Positions 34,387 through 45,924 of a stretch of 64,000 bases of DNA are shown here, piece by piece. This DNA is from Linyphia triangularis (Eukaryota; Arthropoda; Arachnida; Araneae; Linyphiidae), in the NCBI GenBank assembly GCA_963978545.1, contig OZ021723.1:99356002-99420001 (forward strand), read 5' to 3'. The stretch's first letter is position 1. The number at the start of each line of letters is the position of its first letter. The notes beneath the pieces are model-generated. The model worked only from the letters and a program-made list of their open reading frames with translations. It did no database searches and was not told the DNA's origin. The position numbers and the translations under genes were made by a program.

Positions 34387-34921
34387 GGACAATTCCCGCA
34401 TTTTTTAAAAACGTGTGAAATTAGTACATATTTATAAAGAATTTCTTTCCGATTCCAAATATTTAAACAAAAGTTCTTTAAAAAAAAAAAATTAGTTATT
34501 TAAATATAAAGAAAAGAAAATGCCCCAAAACCGAGCCAAAAACCGTCCGATCAAAACAGCCAACAAAATTCGTGACGTAAAGAGATCCCTGCGTTACTAT
34601 GGTTATCGTGAGGTTTCTGCCAAATAGCTATCGTTAAAAAAGTTGGCGTTGGTGGACCATTTGCCACATTCCGTACAGGTTGGCGTGATTTGCGAGAAAC
34701 TAGCAAATCTGGTTTCCGCTGCTGCATTTCAAGCCAAGATTTTTGAGATCTCTTTACGTCACGTTCAACGCCAACGAAATGAGTCGTTTTCTCGCCAACC
34801 TCTAACAAGGTAATTTTGATCGCAAATGAAGAAAAGAAAAAGGGCATTGAGCAGAAATTTTTATGTTTATGGCCTCTTCAAAACATTTAGAATTGAATAA
34901 AAAAAAATGCGGTAATTGTCC
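34387..34921 (+). mobile_element. GGACAATT MITE, family F copy 2, nested in B4
   Basis: Inverted ends GGACAATTCCCGCATTTTT and AAAAATGCGGTAATTGTCC, flanked by AT (34385-34386, 34922-34923). Removing it with one AT restores perfect length alignment between B4 and the BED exon of B8 (AAAATG, six bases, GTGC in both), which independently fixes the boundaries. A reverse-strand frame at 34551-34847 is shared with F1 but contains no recognised domain. Confidence 0.82.
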
Positions 34922-34925
34922 ATTG

Positions 34926-35033
34926 TGCGTCAAAGATCTTGATATTAACGCTCTTGGCAAAACCGCTGTAAAGTCACACTTTAATGACCTGATGCATGAA
35001 AACAAATTTTCGAAGGTCCTTAAAAATCATTGA
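34926..35033 (+). pseudogene. BED zinc-finger exon remnant of hAT-like transposase (in B4)
   Basis: The frame after MITE F2 reads CVKDLDINALGKTAVKSHFN and continues DLMHENKFSKVLKNH to a stop. Cys, then G-K-x-A-V-x-S-H-x5-H, is the spacing of BED-type zinc fingers found at the N-terminus of hAT transposases, where they bind element ends. The first Cys codon of the C-x2-C pair is mutated to a stop upstream of F2. DNA-binding remnant only, not functional. Confidence 0.7.
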
Positions 35034-35075
35034 TTTTTTTTTTTTATCTATGATCTCAGTGGGAACCCTGGTAAA

Positions 35076-35730
35076 CAATCTTGTCCTTTTCATTCAGCTT
35101 CTAGTACATGCAGTCTATGATTCTCTATCCACCTTTACTCAAAAAGAAGAATTTTGAGTTATATCAATGTTATAGTAAAGGTGCGATGTGAAGATATCTC
35201 CTCTACCTTCGTCGAACTCATGGCTCAGAGGTCGCTCGACAGCCCTACTTTGATTCTATGATCGTCTCGTGTCAGTTGGAGTTTTCGGTTTTTTCTCGGG
35301 CATTTGAAATATGTTTCGGTGATGCTTCGGCGCTCTTGAAAGTATCCCATCCAATATCCCCCCCCCCCCTCCCTCCCACCTGCTGTCTTGTCCTTCCGCC
35401 ACATTTCGCAATCGGGTAATTGGCCAAACTGCTCCATTACGTCATCACACTGAACAGACGAAAAGCGTCATGTCGGGGGGGGGGGTGGAAAAAACTGCCC
35501 TCATTAATCACCCACTCCCCCCCATCATGCATGGTTTGGCGGTCGCCTCTTTTGCGGACAATCATTCTCTCCCCCTTCTTGCTTTATTTGTTTACTTTTT
35601 TTTTTATTGTTATCTGCAAACTTTTTTTTTCTCCCCTTGTATTGATTATGCCGCATATTGATATACAACCAAACGATGTGCGTGCTTGGGTGGTATAAGT
35701 CGGTGAAATATTCTGCAATGGTTTCGAGTA
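35076..35730. other. unassigned DNA with C-rich island
   Basis: Includes C runs near 35358-35370, a G run near 35474-35486 and T runs. Overlapping frames on both strands carry no motif. Less AT-biased around 35170-35560. Confidence 0.45.
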
Positions 35731-35736
35731 GTTTTG

Positions 35737-36425
35737 CATGGGTCTTATTCGTCCTAATATTCCTTAAATTTTTTTGTTTTCACCCTAAAATTCCTAAAAT
35801 TGTATGTAACTTTTACGATAATTCTATAATATTGAAAAACGGAAATTCTTTGACTTTTCTCCAAATCCCGCGAGAAAAAAAAACACCGATATTCCTTCAA
35901 ATGAGAAAAAAGTGGATTTAATTAGGTTCTCATGTTTGTCAAAATAGTATAATTGTTTAATTGTAAAACTGTTATTTTGATAAAAAGTTGTTTGGTGTTG
36001 AATTTTTTGAAAATTGGCAGTTATTTTCCGATATTGAAACAAGCTTTGGAAAGAATATGTCTATGTTAGGAGCCTATGTCAGCTTCAAAAGAAATATCCC
36101 TAAATGTTTTTGAATTATCCCTAAAACTTTAAGAATTATCTCTAAAATTTAAAAAATCCCTAAAATTTTAACAATTATGCCTAAATTCAAAAAATTACCC
36201 CTAAAATTATGAATTATCCCTAAAATTTTAAGAATTATCCCTAAAATAAAAAAAATTATGTCTAAAATTCAAAAAATTACCCCTAAAATTCAAAAAATTA
36301 TCCCTAAAATTATGAATTATCCCTAAAATTTTAAGAATCGTCCCCAAAATGTTCCTGAAGTTTTTGAAATTGTCCCTAAAATTCCTACCTAAATTTTTTT
36401 TTTTGAAAACTCACTACACCCCCTG
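35737..36425 (+). mobile_element. DNA-transposon-like repeat, family V copy 2
   Basis: Starts CATGGGTCTTATTCG, ends ACTCACTACACCCCCTG, with a perfect 6-bp duplication GTTTTG (35731-35736, 36426-36431). From 36095 to 36380 about ten units of the type AATTATCCCTAAAATT form a degenerate tandem array near the right end. Family V lacks coding sequence. Its CAGGGG-type right end and subterminal array resemble hAT-like families B and E. Confidence 0.8.
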
Positions 36426-36431
36426 GTTTTG

Positions 36432-37021
36432 TTGTACAAATTTGGTTTTAATATAAAATGTTTTTATACTGTTTTCTGTTTAACGCACTAGGTGAAATTG
36501 CGTTGATAGCTAAAAGTCGTGAAATTGAATGGTTTTATCACTTCCGAGCATTATTGAACTATTTATTTTGACCTTATCGCCTCTTGATGGACAACACACC
36601 ACTAATTTGTAAAACACAAAAGTTGTATTATAAACCAAAAGTAGTATTGTTTTTCAACACAACTTTTTATATTTTCACGAACGTAATTTTGTTCAACAGG
36701 TTTCGTTGAGGCAGCAGATCGCTTATAATATAACTTTTATTTTTTTTTAACTGTTATGCTACATGTTTCTCTGCAACAAAACCTGTTGCGTAACTTGATC
36801 GAAAGGAAGTGAGATCGGTCTATAACAATGGCATATAGAATATTGGTAGCTGATGTATAAGTTAAATCCCTCAATTTTTTTCTTGTCGATGTGGATACAG
36901 AGTACATGGTTACGATTCATCTGATTTAACTGGTGAGGTCAGATTATAGATAATGTTGTTGTCCCTGTTATGAAGTAGTAGGGTGAAGTACCTTGTGAAG
37001 GAATTGCCTAAAGCAACCAAC
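36432..37021. other. unassigned spacer
   Basis: No gene or repeat recognised. Confidence 0.5.
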
Positions 37022-37023
37022 TA

Positions 37024-37264
37024 TACTAAACTTCAACTTAACTAGACATCACTTAGACGATAGATCTCCACAGTGCTCATAGGTATTTAATCCATTTTGG
37101 CGGAGTGAAGACATAATTCTCGCCAAACCTTATATCCTTTTGTTCTCTACAGGGTTGTGGTTTGGCGAACATTATGCTTTCACGCCGCCAAAATGGATTA
37201 AATACCTATGAGCACTGTGACGATCTACCGTCTAGGTGATGTCTAGTTAAGTTGAAGTTTAGTA
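37024..37264. mobile_element. TA-flanked MITE, family D copy c
   Basis: Intact 241-bp copy with inverted ends TACTAAACTTCAACTTAAC and complement, TA at 37022-37023 and 37265-37266. The inner part has opposed AATCCATTTTGGCG / CGCCAAAATGGATT sequences. It defines the uninterrupted form of the element nested at 2.1-2.5 kb. Confidence 0.92.
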
Positions 37265-37380
37265 TAGCATAACAATAGTTTAAACTACACTTTTGCTTTC
37301 TTGCGTGACAATGTTTTAAATCATTTTAATTCACTCTTTAAATAGTTGTCCAAAGAGTTTTCACCGAATGTCCGACTCAA

Positions 37381-37506
37381 CCTAACTTGGTACTAAGTAC
37401 CCGGATGCCTCCGGATATACGAGTAAAGCCTCCGATTGGCTGCGAATTCTTTGCAGCCAATCGAAGCTTCCAGTTAGAACGTTTTCATCCTTTATGCTAA
37501 GTTAGG
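37381..37506. repeat. 126-bp foldback (CCTAACTT...AAGTTAGG)
   Basis: Outer ends CCTAACTTGGTAC and a mirror CTAAGTTAGG enclose an inner stem CCGATTGGCTGC / GCAGCCAATCG around GAATTCTTT. CCAAT/ATTGG boxes lie in the inner stem. It may be a tiny MITE or a structured regulatory segment; no duplication found. Confidence 0.6.
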
Positions 37507-37550
37507 ACGAGCTATATTTTTCAAATTAGGAAAAAAACTCAGCACTTACA

Positions 37551-37966
37551 CTGAGTGGCCACGGAACCTGGAAATCAGGGAAATGTCAGGGAGCTTTCTG
37601 GAAATGTTAGGGAATTTTTTTAAATTTCACGAGAATCAGAGAAGTTTTTTATAGTTTAAGACACTCTTGCCCGTTCATCCGTATTTTGACGCCATTTACC
37701 TGAAGATTTATGGTGGTAATCGTTAGAAATTTAATGTTACGGAATAATTTTTAACTTTTCATTACCTCCGAAACTATTTTTTTTTTAAATTGGCATGTTA
37801 TCACGTTAGCATACATGTTCTATTTGATCTGGATGTCTACACATATGGAAAAACAGGTGAAATTTGGAAAAAAAGGGGGAAAAAATGCTGTAAAATCAGG
37901 GAATTTTTTATGAATCTTTCAGGAAAATCAGGGAACTTTTTTTCCCTGAATTTCGTGGTCACCCTG
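37551..37966 (+). mobile_element. MITE, family E copy 2
   Basis: Start CTGAGTGGCCACGGAACC, end CGTGGTCACCCTG. Contains TCATCCGTATTTTGACGCC, GGATGTCTACACATATGG and several AATCAGGGAA units. Longer than E1 (416 bp) because more CAGGGAAAT units are kept. No clear target duplication. Confidence 0.78.
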
Positions 37967-38983
37967 TTTTAGTTATGTAAATCAGCGACGTACATCTTAA
38001 GTCGCCTATTACCTAAACTTAGAATAATTCTGGATCCCCGAACCAAGGTTGACTAATACCTCTCTTTGTCGGATCGACTGACACTTTCCCGGATTTCTTT
38101 CATGCATGGGCGCCTCCCCCCCCCCGGACCCCCCCCCCTTTTTTTTTTATTTATATATTCCCCGACAATATTGTTGTCAGGAAAAACCGACAAGAAGGGG
38201 ACGTGTAATCTCCCCCTCTTATCCATTTCTCGCATTCGAGGAGGCCCCAACATTGATAATGCTGGCGACCACTTTTATGGGTTTAATCGAATTAGAGGCG
38301 CCCTTCTCAGAAATACACAAAAAATGATGAAGGGGGGTTTTTATTTCTTGTAATGGGAGAGAGAGGCCTGGCCTTTCGCAAGAGAAGGTAGTGGTAGTAG
38401 TAGGCGCCACACCTTCTCGTGATTGGGGGATTTAATTCTTTTGGATCGTGATTGTGCCACCGAAGGATGAGATTCAACAGGCGGGACACTGTTGCCACGC
38501 CCGCAAATTAAAAAGTGATTGAAAATGAGGGTTCCCTTTTTTTTTTATCTTCCGTTCCTTGCTGAACGACTTGTGATTGAGGTTATTTTCGCGCGGAAGA
38601 AATTGCTTGTGACGGGTGGTTTTTAGATCGAGGTGGGTTGGAGCTTTTGAGGTAAGTGTCGATTACCTGGACAATATATTATCCGAACTTGAGATTTACC
38701 CCCCCCCCCCTCCCTATTAACTGAAATTGGATTGCACTGGAGATACCTTGTTTATCCGCAGTAATTTGAACTCGTGCTGTCCGGGATTAATGGAATTTTG
38801 GTTTTCAATGAAATTATCTGTTAGTTAGGGGAGCGCAACCGCCCATGTTACACACAGTTGAGGCTTTGGTTTCTAAACGAACTAGATCTTGGTTCATGTT
38901 TGAAATACAGAGATTCATAATCAAAGTTTTTTTTTTTTTTTTCATTGACTTACCTGGAGCCTGTAAAAAAATTCGTATATTAT
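37967..38983. other. unassigned DNA with GC-rich island
   Basis: 38050-38500 is less AT-biased, with C runs near 38117-38137 and 38700-38710, and overlapping frames on both strands that depend on those runs. A donor-like GAGGTAAGTG occurs at 38651 without a matching acceptor or coding frame. Candidate regulatory island. Confidence 0.45.
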
Positions 38984-39388
38984 CAGGGTTCCCACGGTCA
39001 TTGAAAGTCATTAAAAGTGCTTAATATTTTTGAACCTATTTTCAAGGCCTTGAAAATGCTTAGAAGGTGCTTGAAAGTCCTTGAAAATACTTAGAGGTCC
39101 TTAAAAGTCCTTAATTTTTTAGTATGTTGTCCAACTGCAAAATTTATAAAAATACAACTCGGACTTGCTATCCCCGCGTGACCGCCACTCATCCGCACTG
39201 TATCGAAATTTTCTGACATATTTGTATTACGCATGCGCCAACTTGTAACTGTTTTGGTAGAATATACTTTATAAAAAATTTATATATAGTCATGATGCCC
39301 GAAAACAAATTTTCAAAGGTCCTTAAAAACATTAATTAGGTCCTTAAAAGTCATTGATTTTCATTTTGTAATTTGAGTGGGAACCCTG
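38984..39388 (+). mobile_element. hAT-like MITE, family B copy 5
   Basis: Complete ends with exact ATTAT duplication (38979-38983, 39389-39393), 405 bp. Shares CTTAATTTTTTAGTATGTTG with B11 at 63.5 kb, a sub-variant distinct from copies reading TTTTTACAGATGTTG; the two probably form a subfamily. Confidence 0.94.
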
Positions 39389-39393
39389 ATTAT

Positions 39394-41360
39394 ATAAAGG
39401 AAATGTTCACATCATTTTAGAAAGTTAGCAGTACGAGGCAAGAATGAGTTTTAAGTTGCAATTAAAAACATTTATTCGTTACTTGGGTGATTGGGGTGAG
39501 AGAGAGAGTTATAAGGTGGTTTAAAATATGACTTAATCGTTTAAAAAAGAAAAAAGTGACAATCGAATAAATAAACCAGTCGTCTCGTGAGAAACATTGT
39601 AAGCCAACTTTAACGTGTGGATGTTTGTGCCTAGGTCAACGGGAAATTAAAATACCACCGGCATGAGAACTAAATGTTTATGACGCAATGACGGGCAATA
39701 TTAATTGACTTAGCAATTGAGAAAGAGCTAAATTAAATCTCATATGAATAGGTTGTTAATTTCGTGGGAAAATGTTTGAATTAAAGTTATGATTGTTAAT
39801 AGAGAAATAAAACTTAGAAGACGTTTTTGAAAGGAAAAATTAAAAGGCAATTCTAAAATATATATATATATATATATATATACTTTGTGTAACTTTCAAA
39901 AGATTTTTTATGCGATCATGGGAAATTGACATCTGGAGAAATATATTAAAGTATTCGTATCATATTAATTTAATTCATGTCGTATTCGCTGTTATTTATT
40001 TTGGACATGACTTAATCCTTTTCTTCTCAAGACTTAAACCAATAAAAAAAAAATAAAAAAAACATCTTGCTTAGCCTCGTCTACAAATAAAAGAACAAAC
40101 AATTTTACAACTGAATAGAAAAGATAAAATGACTATTTCGTATTTTAGTGGAGAGTTTATGATTTCCCTTTAAAAAAAAAAACGTCTATAACCTGAATTC
40201 CAAAAAATGAAATTGTTTTCAATTCTTGTTGATCTCTTTTATTCTCGTCTGCAAAAACATCTCAACTCAACTTCCCTTTTCTATCATGACGGCGGAACAC
40301 GAAACGTTCCGAGGCGCAAATTGTTTATTAGGTGGCTTCTTTTCTTTCATTTCTTATATTTCTTCCAATGTTTTGTCCTTTCTTGTTTGTAATTACAGTT
40401 CTATCTCTTGAATTTTCTGCCAATTGCGTTATCTTTCGTGTCGAGTGCCCAATGAAATGGTTGTTTGTTGCCATGGAAACCAGACACGCGACAATGACGA
40501 TTACTTTTATTTTGCCTGAGTTCCATGGCGGATGTCAATTGAAATAAGAATTTGTTTTCGATCTATGTTCTCATAAAAAAAAAATGGATTATTGGAGCGT
40601 AAAACTAAATTCCAGTTTATAAAAGAAGAAAAGTTGATTTGGATTTTTTTTTTGTTGCTTTCACGCTTAGTACTTTTTGATGGAGAATTTAAATTTATTT
40701 TTTGAAGAATTTGATTCGGCTTGCCTTGGGCGTGTTTCCTCCGAGGAACTAAACCGTCGTTGTCGGGGAAAAGAATAAAAATAAACTAGAAAATTATTAT
40801 TTTCGATTGTTCTCGTTTTTCAGTAAAAATATATATCTATATGTAAATAATATATAAGGTTACTACTGGAAGCAAAGGAGAAGTTTAATCAATCAAAACT
40901 TGCTTAACAATAAGATCCCAGCCAACAGAACAACAAGCTAATGAAAGGTTGCGCATGACAGCAATTTTGATCTGAAAAACAGCGAAAGAACGTAATTTTC
41001 TCTTTCTATATCCCGGCACTGATTTAAATATGCTTTACATTTTGAAAGAGGCATAATTTTTGACGAAGGCGGATTTTGCGCGAGGAAGGTCGTTCACATT
41101 ATTTCCTTCAAGTCAAATCAATTTCAAAAATAATTGTAGCCTTAGTTTAGGCTTAACCAATCTTACAGAAAGCTAGTTGTGTTCTTCGGTGGGCTTCTTC
41201 TCATAATCGCTCTTGCATGTTGCTAAAATTGAAACATGTGCCTTAATAACAAAATCGAGATTTTATAATGGACTTTAAATCGGGCAGTGTTGACTCTTTT
41301 GGAGATAATCGTCGCAATTTAAACATTCTGTGTGGTAAGTCAGTAGTACTGTATAATTTA
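39394..41360. other. unassigned intron-like DNA
   Basis: No gene or bounded repeat recognised. Includes a (TA)n tract at 39857-39882. Around 40200-40540 composition is more balanced with overlapping 61-71 codon frames that show no motif. Confidence 0.5.
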
Positions 41361-41364
41361 GTAT

Positions 41365-42098
41365 TGTTACGAATTTTTGTATATTTGTAAATATTTCGTA
41401 GTGTTAATTTTGTAAATAGTAAAATTTATGTACTTTTCGCATAAGGCAGTGCAGTAGTTCGTCGTTAAGTTGGCTTTCCGGCAATATGGGTCTTGATGCT
41501 TGATAACGGGTTTTACAGAGGTAACGCTGGGAAGCGAGTGTTACAACTAGCAGGACATTTAACATTATGGTAATGGCAATCTCGCCAAAGTTGGCGACGG
41601 TTTTATCGACTAATTTTTGTCGCCAAATTTGGCGAGAATTCGCCAAATGTCTCCAAACTTGGCGACCATTTGGCGACATTTTCGGTCCCCATGTACATGT
41701 ATAGGACTTTTCGACTACGATCTGGAAAGTTCCCCAAATATAAGATTCACGAAGATTCACCTGTCCTATATAAGGCTGACCCAGAGAGCGGGGAAGTTAG
41801 TTGATTTTGAATCACTGAGTTAGTTGTTAGCTGAGTCCATTAGTTGACTGGAATTACTGAGTCTCAGTGAGCGTTCAGAGAAGCGAACTGTATTGCATTG
41901 TCTTTTGCAGCGATTTGAGCAGTTGTTGTTGTCAAGTTTTTAACTGCTGTTTTGTGCTCTATTGTTGTGAAAAGAGCTGTATTCTGTCTACTAGAACGAG
42001 AAGTTCTGGAGTTGTAAAGGAATCCGTGAAGAGTTATATTGGAATAAATTTCTGCAAGTTTTGATCTGCTTTGGCTTTCGAACCCGTCCAACGCAACA
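41365..42098 (+). mobile_element. solo LTR, family C copy 5
   Basis: Ends TGTTACGAATTTTTG / CAACGCAACA and perfect GTAT duplication (41361-41364, 42099-42102). TATA box CTATATAAGG at about 41765; AATAAA at about 42045. The TTGGCGA/TCGCCAA array at 41580-41680 is the best preserved of the six, with at least six sites in alternating orientation. Best reference copy for the family. Confidence 0.93.
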
Positions 42099-42188
42099 GT
42101 ATTTTAAAATTTCGTGGCATTTTCTTTTTTAAACTTTAGTACCGATCACGCGCCTGCAAGGAATGTCTTATAACTCCACAATAGTCTT

Positions 42189-42362
42189 TCCCGATCGGAG
42201 TTCCCGTTCTTGCTGGAATTAACTGAAGTAGCAAAATAATATTTGCTATGTGACATAAATATCAGATACATCTTGTCTTCCACCGTAAGGTTAGCTGGAA
42301 GCTTATGTTTTTATAACACACTTTCAGATAATTCCAGCAAGAACGGCAATTCCGATCGGGTG
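42189..42362. repeat. inverted repeat around CCCGATCGG
   Basis: CCCGATCGGAGTTCCCGTTC then TTGCTGGAATT on the left is mirrored by AATTCCAGCAAGAACGGC and AATTCCGATCGGG on the right, about 32-bp arms separated by ~110 bp. A MITE relic is likely; outer boundaries are unclear. Confidence 0.6.
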
Positions 42363-44659
42363 CAGTCTGGTCGGGACAGGCTACTGGGGGACAAACCGTC
42401 ATTCAGCGAATGTGTTACATCAGGTAGTGTTCAATAAATAAAATTGTCACCCAAAATAAAAAATAGTGCGCCTTCATAATATCTATTAACCCTGACGAAT
42501 GAAGTCATGACCGAATTCGGGATGACCACGTGGTTGTGGGCTTGCCCTTTTAGACTGAGTTGCGATAGTATCGTGCTGATTTTTAGACTACCTATATTTT
42601 ATAGTTAGATATTTTTTTAATTTTCTTACGCAATTGCCAGACAGATGTAAGACCTTTCTTAAAATGTTTCTCCCATTATTTAATAGTTTCAAAAATGTAG
42701 CTCTTGCGCTATACAATGTTTAAATTAATCAGTCATTTTAATTTGTTCCGGCGTATCATAATGAATTATGCAATATTGACAGTTTTCATGAAAAAGAATA
42801 CCTCCTTCTTCATAAGTTATTCTCTTACCGCGTCTCTTCGGAAACTGGTTTGTTTTCTTCTTTTATTTCTAGTTACAAAAGGGTTATTACTTTAAGGAGA
42901 TACTCTTCCCTAAAAATAGCAAAAAACTGTATCCATTTTTTTTTTTATTATAAGTTATGCTGCATTTTATGCTGGATGATAGGATGATCTTCTTAAGAAA
43001 TTAAAACTTTAAATCGAGCGTTCTCGCTTTTAAAAAAAAAACAAAAAAACACTAAGACTTATTTTCTAATTAATGGGGATATTTTAAATTTTTAGAGCAT
43101 GTTGTAAAATATGGATATTTTACAAATTGGAATTCTTAGTATTAACAAAATACGTTGTAATTTTCATTTTTTACTAAACACTAAAGTAAAATTATTGCAG
43201 ATTTATAGATTTTTGTGTGTGTTATTATGAATAAATATTTATATTATAATAAATTGCAACTAGTATTCGATATTTTTATGCCGATTCTTATGTAATGCTG
43301 GTTAAAGAATTTTTTAGAAAAAACTTTTAGTATTTAAAAAAGCCTTAGCATTTAAAAAAATGTGTAAAAAATTTAATATTTTAAGTTTTTAAAAAAATTA
43401 TATATATATTAAATATATATATATATATATATATATATTTTTTTTAATATTGACTTTTTTTTTTTTTTTTAGAAATTCTAATAAGGAACATCTATTATTT
43501 TATTTAAAAATACAATATTTAAAAAAAAAATTTTAGATTGTAGAGGTTCTTTAACCTATTTGTTATTTTATCATTGTTTTTTTTTGTACTACTTGTTCCT
43601 TATTGTACTTCGCGTAGTGTTACTCTTTGGTCGAGGATACAACCTTACTAGAAAATATGCCTTTACATAAAAGTGAAAATACCGACTCGTTGCTTCACTT
43701 CTTCTCCCATTTCCCATGTTGCCACAACTCAGATACAAAAAACCCTATATAAAAATGGGACAAAACTGAAATCAACAAGGTCCACCTCTTCACACAACGC
43801 GTATCAATTCGAGCCTGCCTAATAACCAACAACTGCTTGCGGGGCCCCTAATTCAATATAAAGCGGCCTGTCCGTCCAAACAATGGATGAGGAGTCAAAC
43901 CGGGGGGGGGGGGGAGTACAGACATGCCACGCCATAAATCACGACCGGATTTATGGAGGCCTTTTCTCCCTGTGTACACTCTGGGCGTGGCCGCACGGGA
44001 GGCCTTTCGCGATGGCCACTGGTCACGCGAACTTTGCATACGGGCTTGTGCGGAAGGGGTTCTTACCCATTAAAACTAATGGCGGGGAAAAAGTGTGGCA
44101 CGCAGGGGGGGGGGGGAGGTGTTGCCTCGTGAGCATATTAAAAAGACCAGTGGTGGTGGTTTTTATGGTTTGTTTGCAAAGTAAATAAGAGGCGGGGGAA
44201 GCAATGGTGAAATCGTGTGGGCAGGGATTCCTTGAGGTATTGACTTGTATTTATAGTTTGGTTCGATTTCATTCTGTGGATTCATTGAAGGATGTAAATG
44301 GAATGCAAATGTGCTTGTTGTGGCTCATAAAAACGTAATTATGTTTAACAACTTAATGTTGTTGTTTATTTTATCGTTTCTCCTATATTTTCCCATCGAA
44401 GTCGAATTAATGTGTATCGGTCCTTTTACTGACCCTTAATAAAATTAAATGTCTGAAAAAATGGCTTTTCACAAACTAAAATGTCTGCCTTTCGCGAAAT
44501 GAGATGTCTGGAAATGGACCCTTCGCAAGTGTTTATATTTCAATAAAGGACCTTTCACAAAAATCTAAGTTCTTAAAAAATGTTCTTAAAACAAATATTT
44601 GATAAATATTTCTACTTTTTTTTTTTCTTTAATTGCATTATTTCATGCAAAAATGTATC
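42363..44659. other. unassigned DNA
   Basis: Very AT-rich from 42600 to 43600 with a (TA)n tract at about 43413-43437. At 43840-44190 there is a GC-richer island with G runs and overlapping frames on both strands (up to 101 codons), none recognisable. Confidence 0.5.
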
Positions 44660-44859
44660 NNNNNNNNNNNNNNNNNNNNNNNNNNNNNNNNNNNNNNNNN
44701 NNNNNNNNNNNNNNNNNNNNNNNNNNNNNNNNNNNNNNNNNNNNNNNNNNNNNNNNNNNNNNNNNNNNNNNNNNNNNNNNNNNNNNNNNNNNNNNNNNNN
44801 NNNNNNNNNNNNNNNNNNNNNNNNNNNNNNNNNNNNNNNNNNNNNNNNNNNNNNNNNNN
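44660..44859. other. assembly gap (200 N)
   Basis: Exactly 200 consecutive N, a scaffolding gap. True size and content are unknown; frames crossing it are meaningless. Confidence 0.99.
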
Positions 44860-45924
44860 ACCAAGAATCCCAGAATTGCGATTGCATATATGATAATATA
44901 TCGTGCAATTAACACTTAACTCTGAACTTTAACTATGTTCTTAGCAATATGCTCGAGCTCTTTAAACTCGCCATTCATGCCTACTCTCGTCACATCCCCC
45001 CCCCCCCCCCCAATGATATTGAGTGACATTCTCCATCATTCCAACTCATGAATCTCTCTCTTGAGGATAAATGAAATCCGCTCGGACAGCTCTCTAATCG
45101 GCCGTGTGTTCACTGGTATGAGGAAAAGTCCCCATTTTTGTGCCCGGGCGATTTGCCCGAATCTGTCCCCCCCCCCCCCTCCCGACTCATTAGACTCAAT
45201 GTCCTTTCGCCCGATGAATCACTTCTGTCCGATGCAGATTCGAGCTTGTGCCCGGACAGGCGTGAAGCTACTTTGACAAGTCGCCGCCGTTAGAAGTTTG
45301 CGCTTGGTTTGTTGTAATCGAGTTTTGTGTGGAAGAAAGGCGGCGTCGACCTGCTGAGGTGTAGTTCTCGTACCGTCGTCGTCTTTTGCAATGCCTGGGG
45401 TGGTTTGTCTTTGGATTTAGGGAAAGGGTAGTAGTGCTCACGAATATTTTCATTTTGTTTTTACCAGATTATTCCTTAATTCTGAAAGGCGTGTGAGTGG
45501 GAGAATTTATTTCTTGTTGCGTGTAATTGATCCTGAATGTAGTCACAAGACCTGGAACAGATATCATACGCCTCAGGGAAAACCTGGAAAATTCAGGGAA
45601 AATAAATCAGCCTTAAAATCTCAGGGAAGTGAGAAAATTTCTTCCCTAAAACCTGGAAAAAGTCGATGTTACTCTGGGGGGGGGGGGGAATCCTACTCTT
45701 CGGTGTTATTTGTTTAACCCTAACTCGAAGAGTTGAAATTACAGAATTATTTAGTAATATAAGCTTGCAAAAAGTTATTCTTTATTTTTAAAAATAAAAA
45801 AAACTTTTTTCGAGTTATCGGTGGAATTTCTGTAATTGAGGCTTGACTGTATTTATGTGGCTGAAAATAATTAAGCCCGTGAGGGAAAACTCAGGGAATT
45901 TTTTTTTCTGAAAATGAGTATGAA
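44860..45924. other. unassigned DNA; family E-like fragment at 45570-45675
   Basis: C runs near 45000 and 45168 flank a GC-richer island (45050-45420). At 45570-45675 the units CAGGGAAAACCTGG, ATTCAGGGAAAATAAATC and TCAGGGAAGTGAG resemble family E internal repeats, but no ends are visible. Confidence 0.5.

Larger units (their letters stand above)
33331..35070 (+). mobile_element. long hAT-like element, family B copy 4, twice interrupted
   Basis: Ends CAGGGTTCCCAC / GTGGGAACCCTG with an exact GTAAA duplication (33326-33330, 35071-35075). Solo LTR C4 (33494-34192) and MITE F2 (34387-34921) are inserted in it. Without them the element keeps internal sequence lacking from the short copies, including a BED-finger exon remnant at 34926-35033. 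It represents an intermediate between an autonomous hAT-like element and the short MITE. Confidence 0.88.

Noticed and set aside
34857..35033. Apparent intact first exon starting in MITE F2 and running into the BED finger
   Set aside because: Removing F2 with its AT duplication shows the Met and first Cys come from the inserted MITE; the join is accidental.
36095..36380. CRISPR-like array of short repeats
   Set aside because: Units are degenerate, spacing is irregular, there are no unique spacers, and the block lies inside a eukaryotic transposon.
38640..38660. Strong-looking splice donor GAGGTAAGTG as evidence of a second exon
   Set aside because: No acceptor, open frame or recognisable peptide precedes it; single donor matches are common by chance.
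44580..44919. Open frames spanning the N gap
   Set aside because: They exist only because N codons contain no stops.
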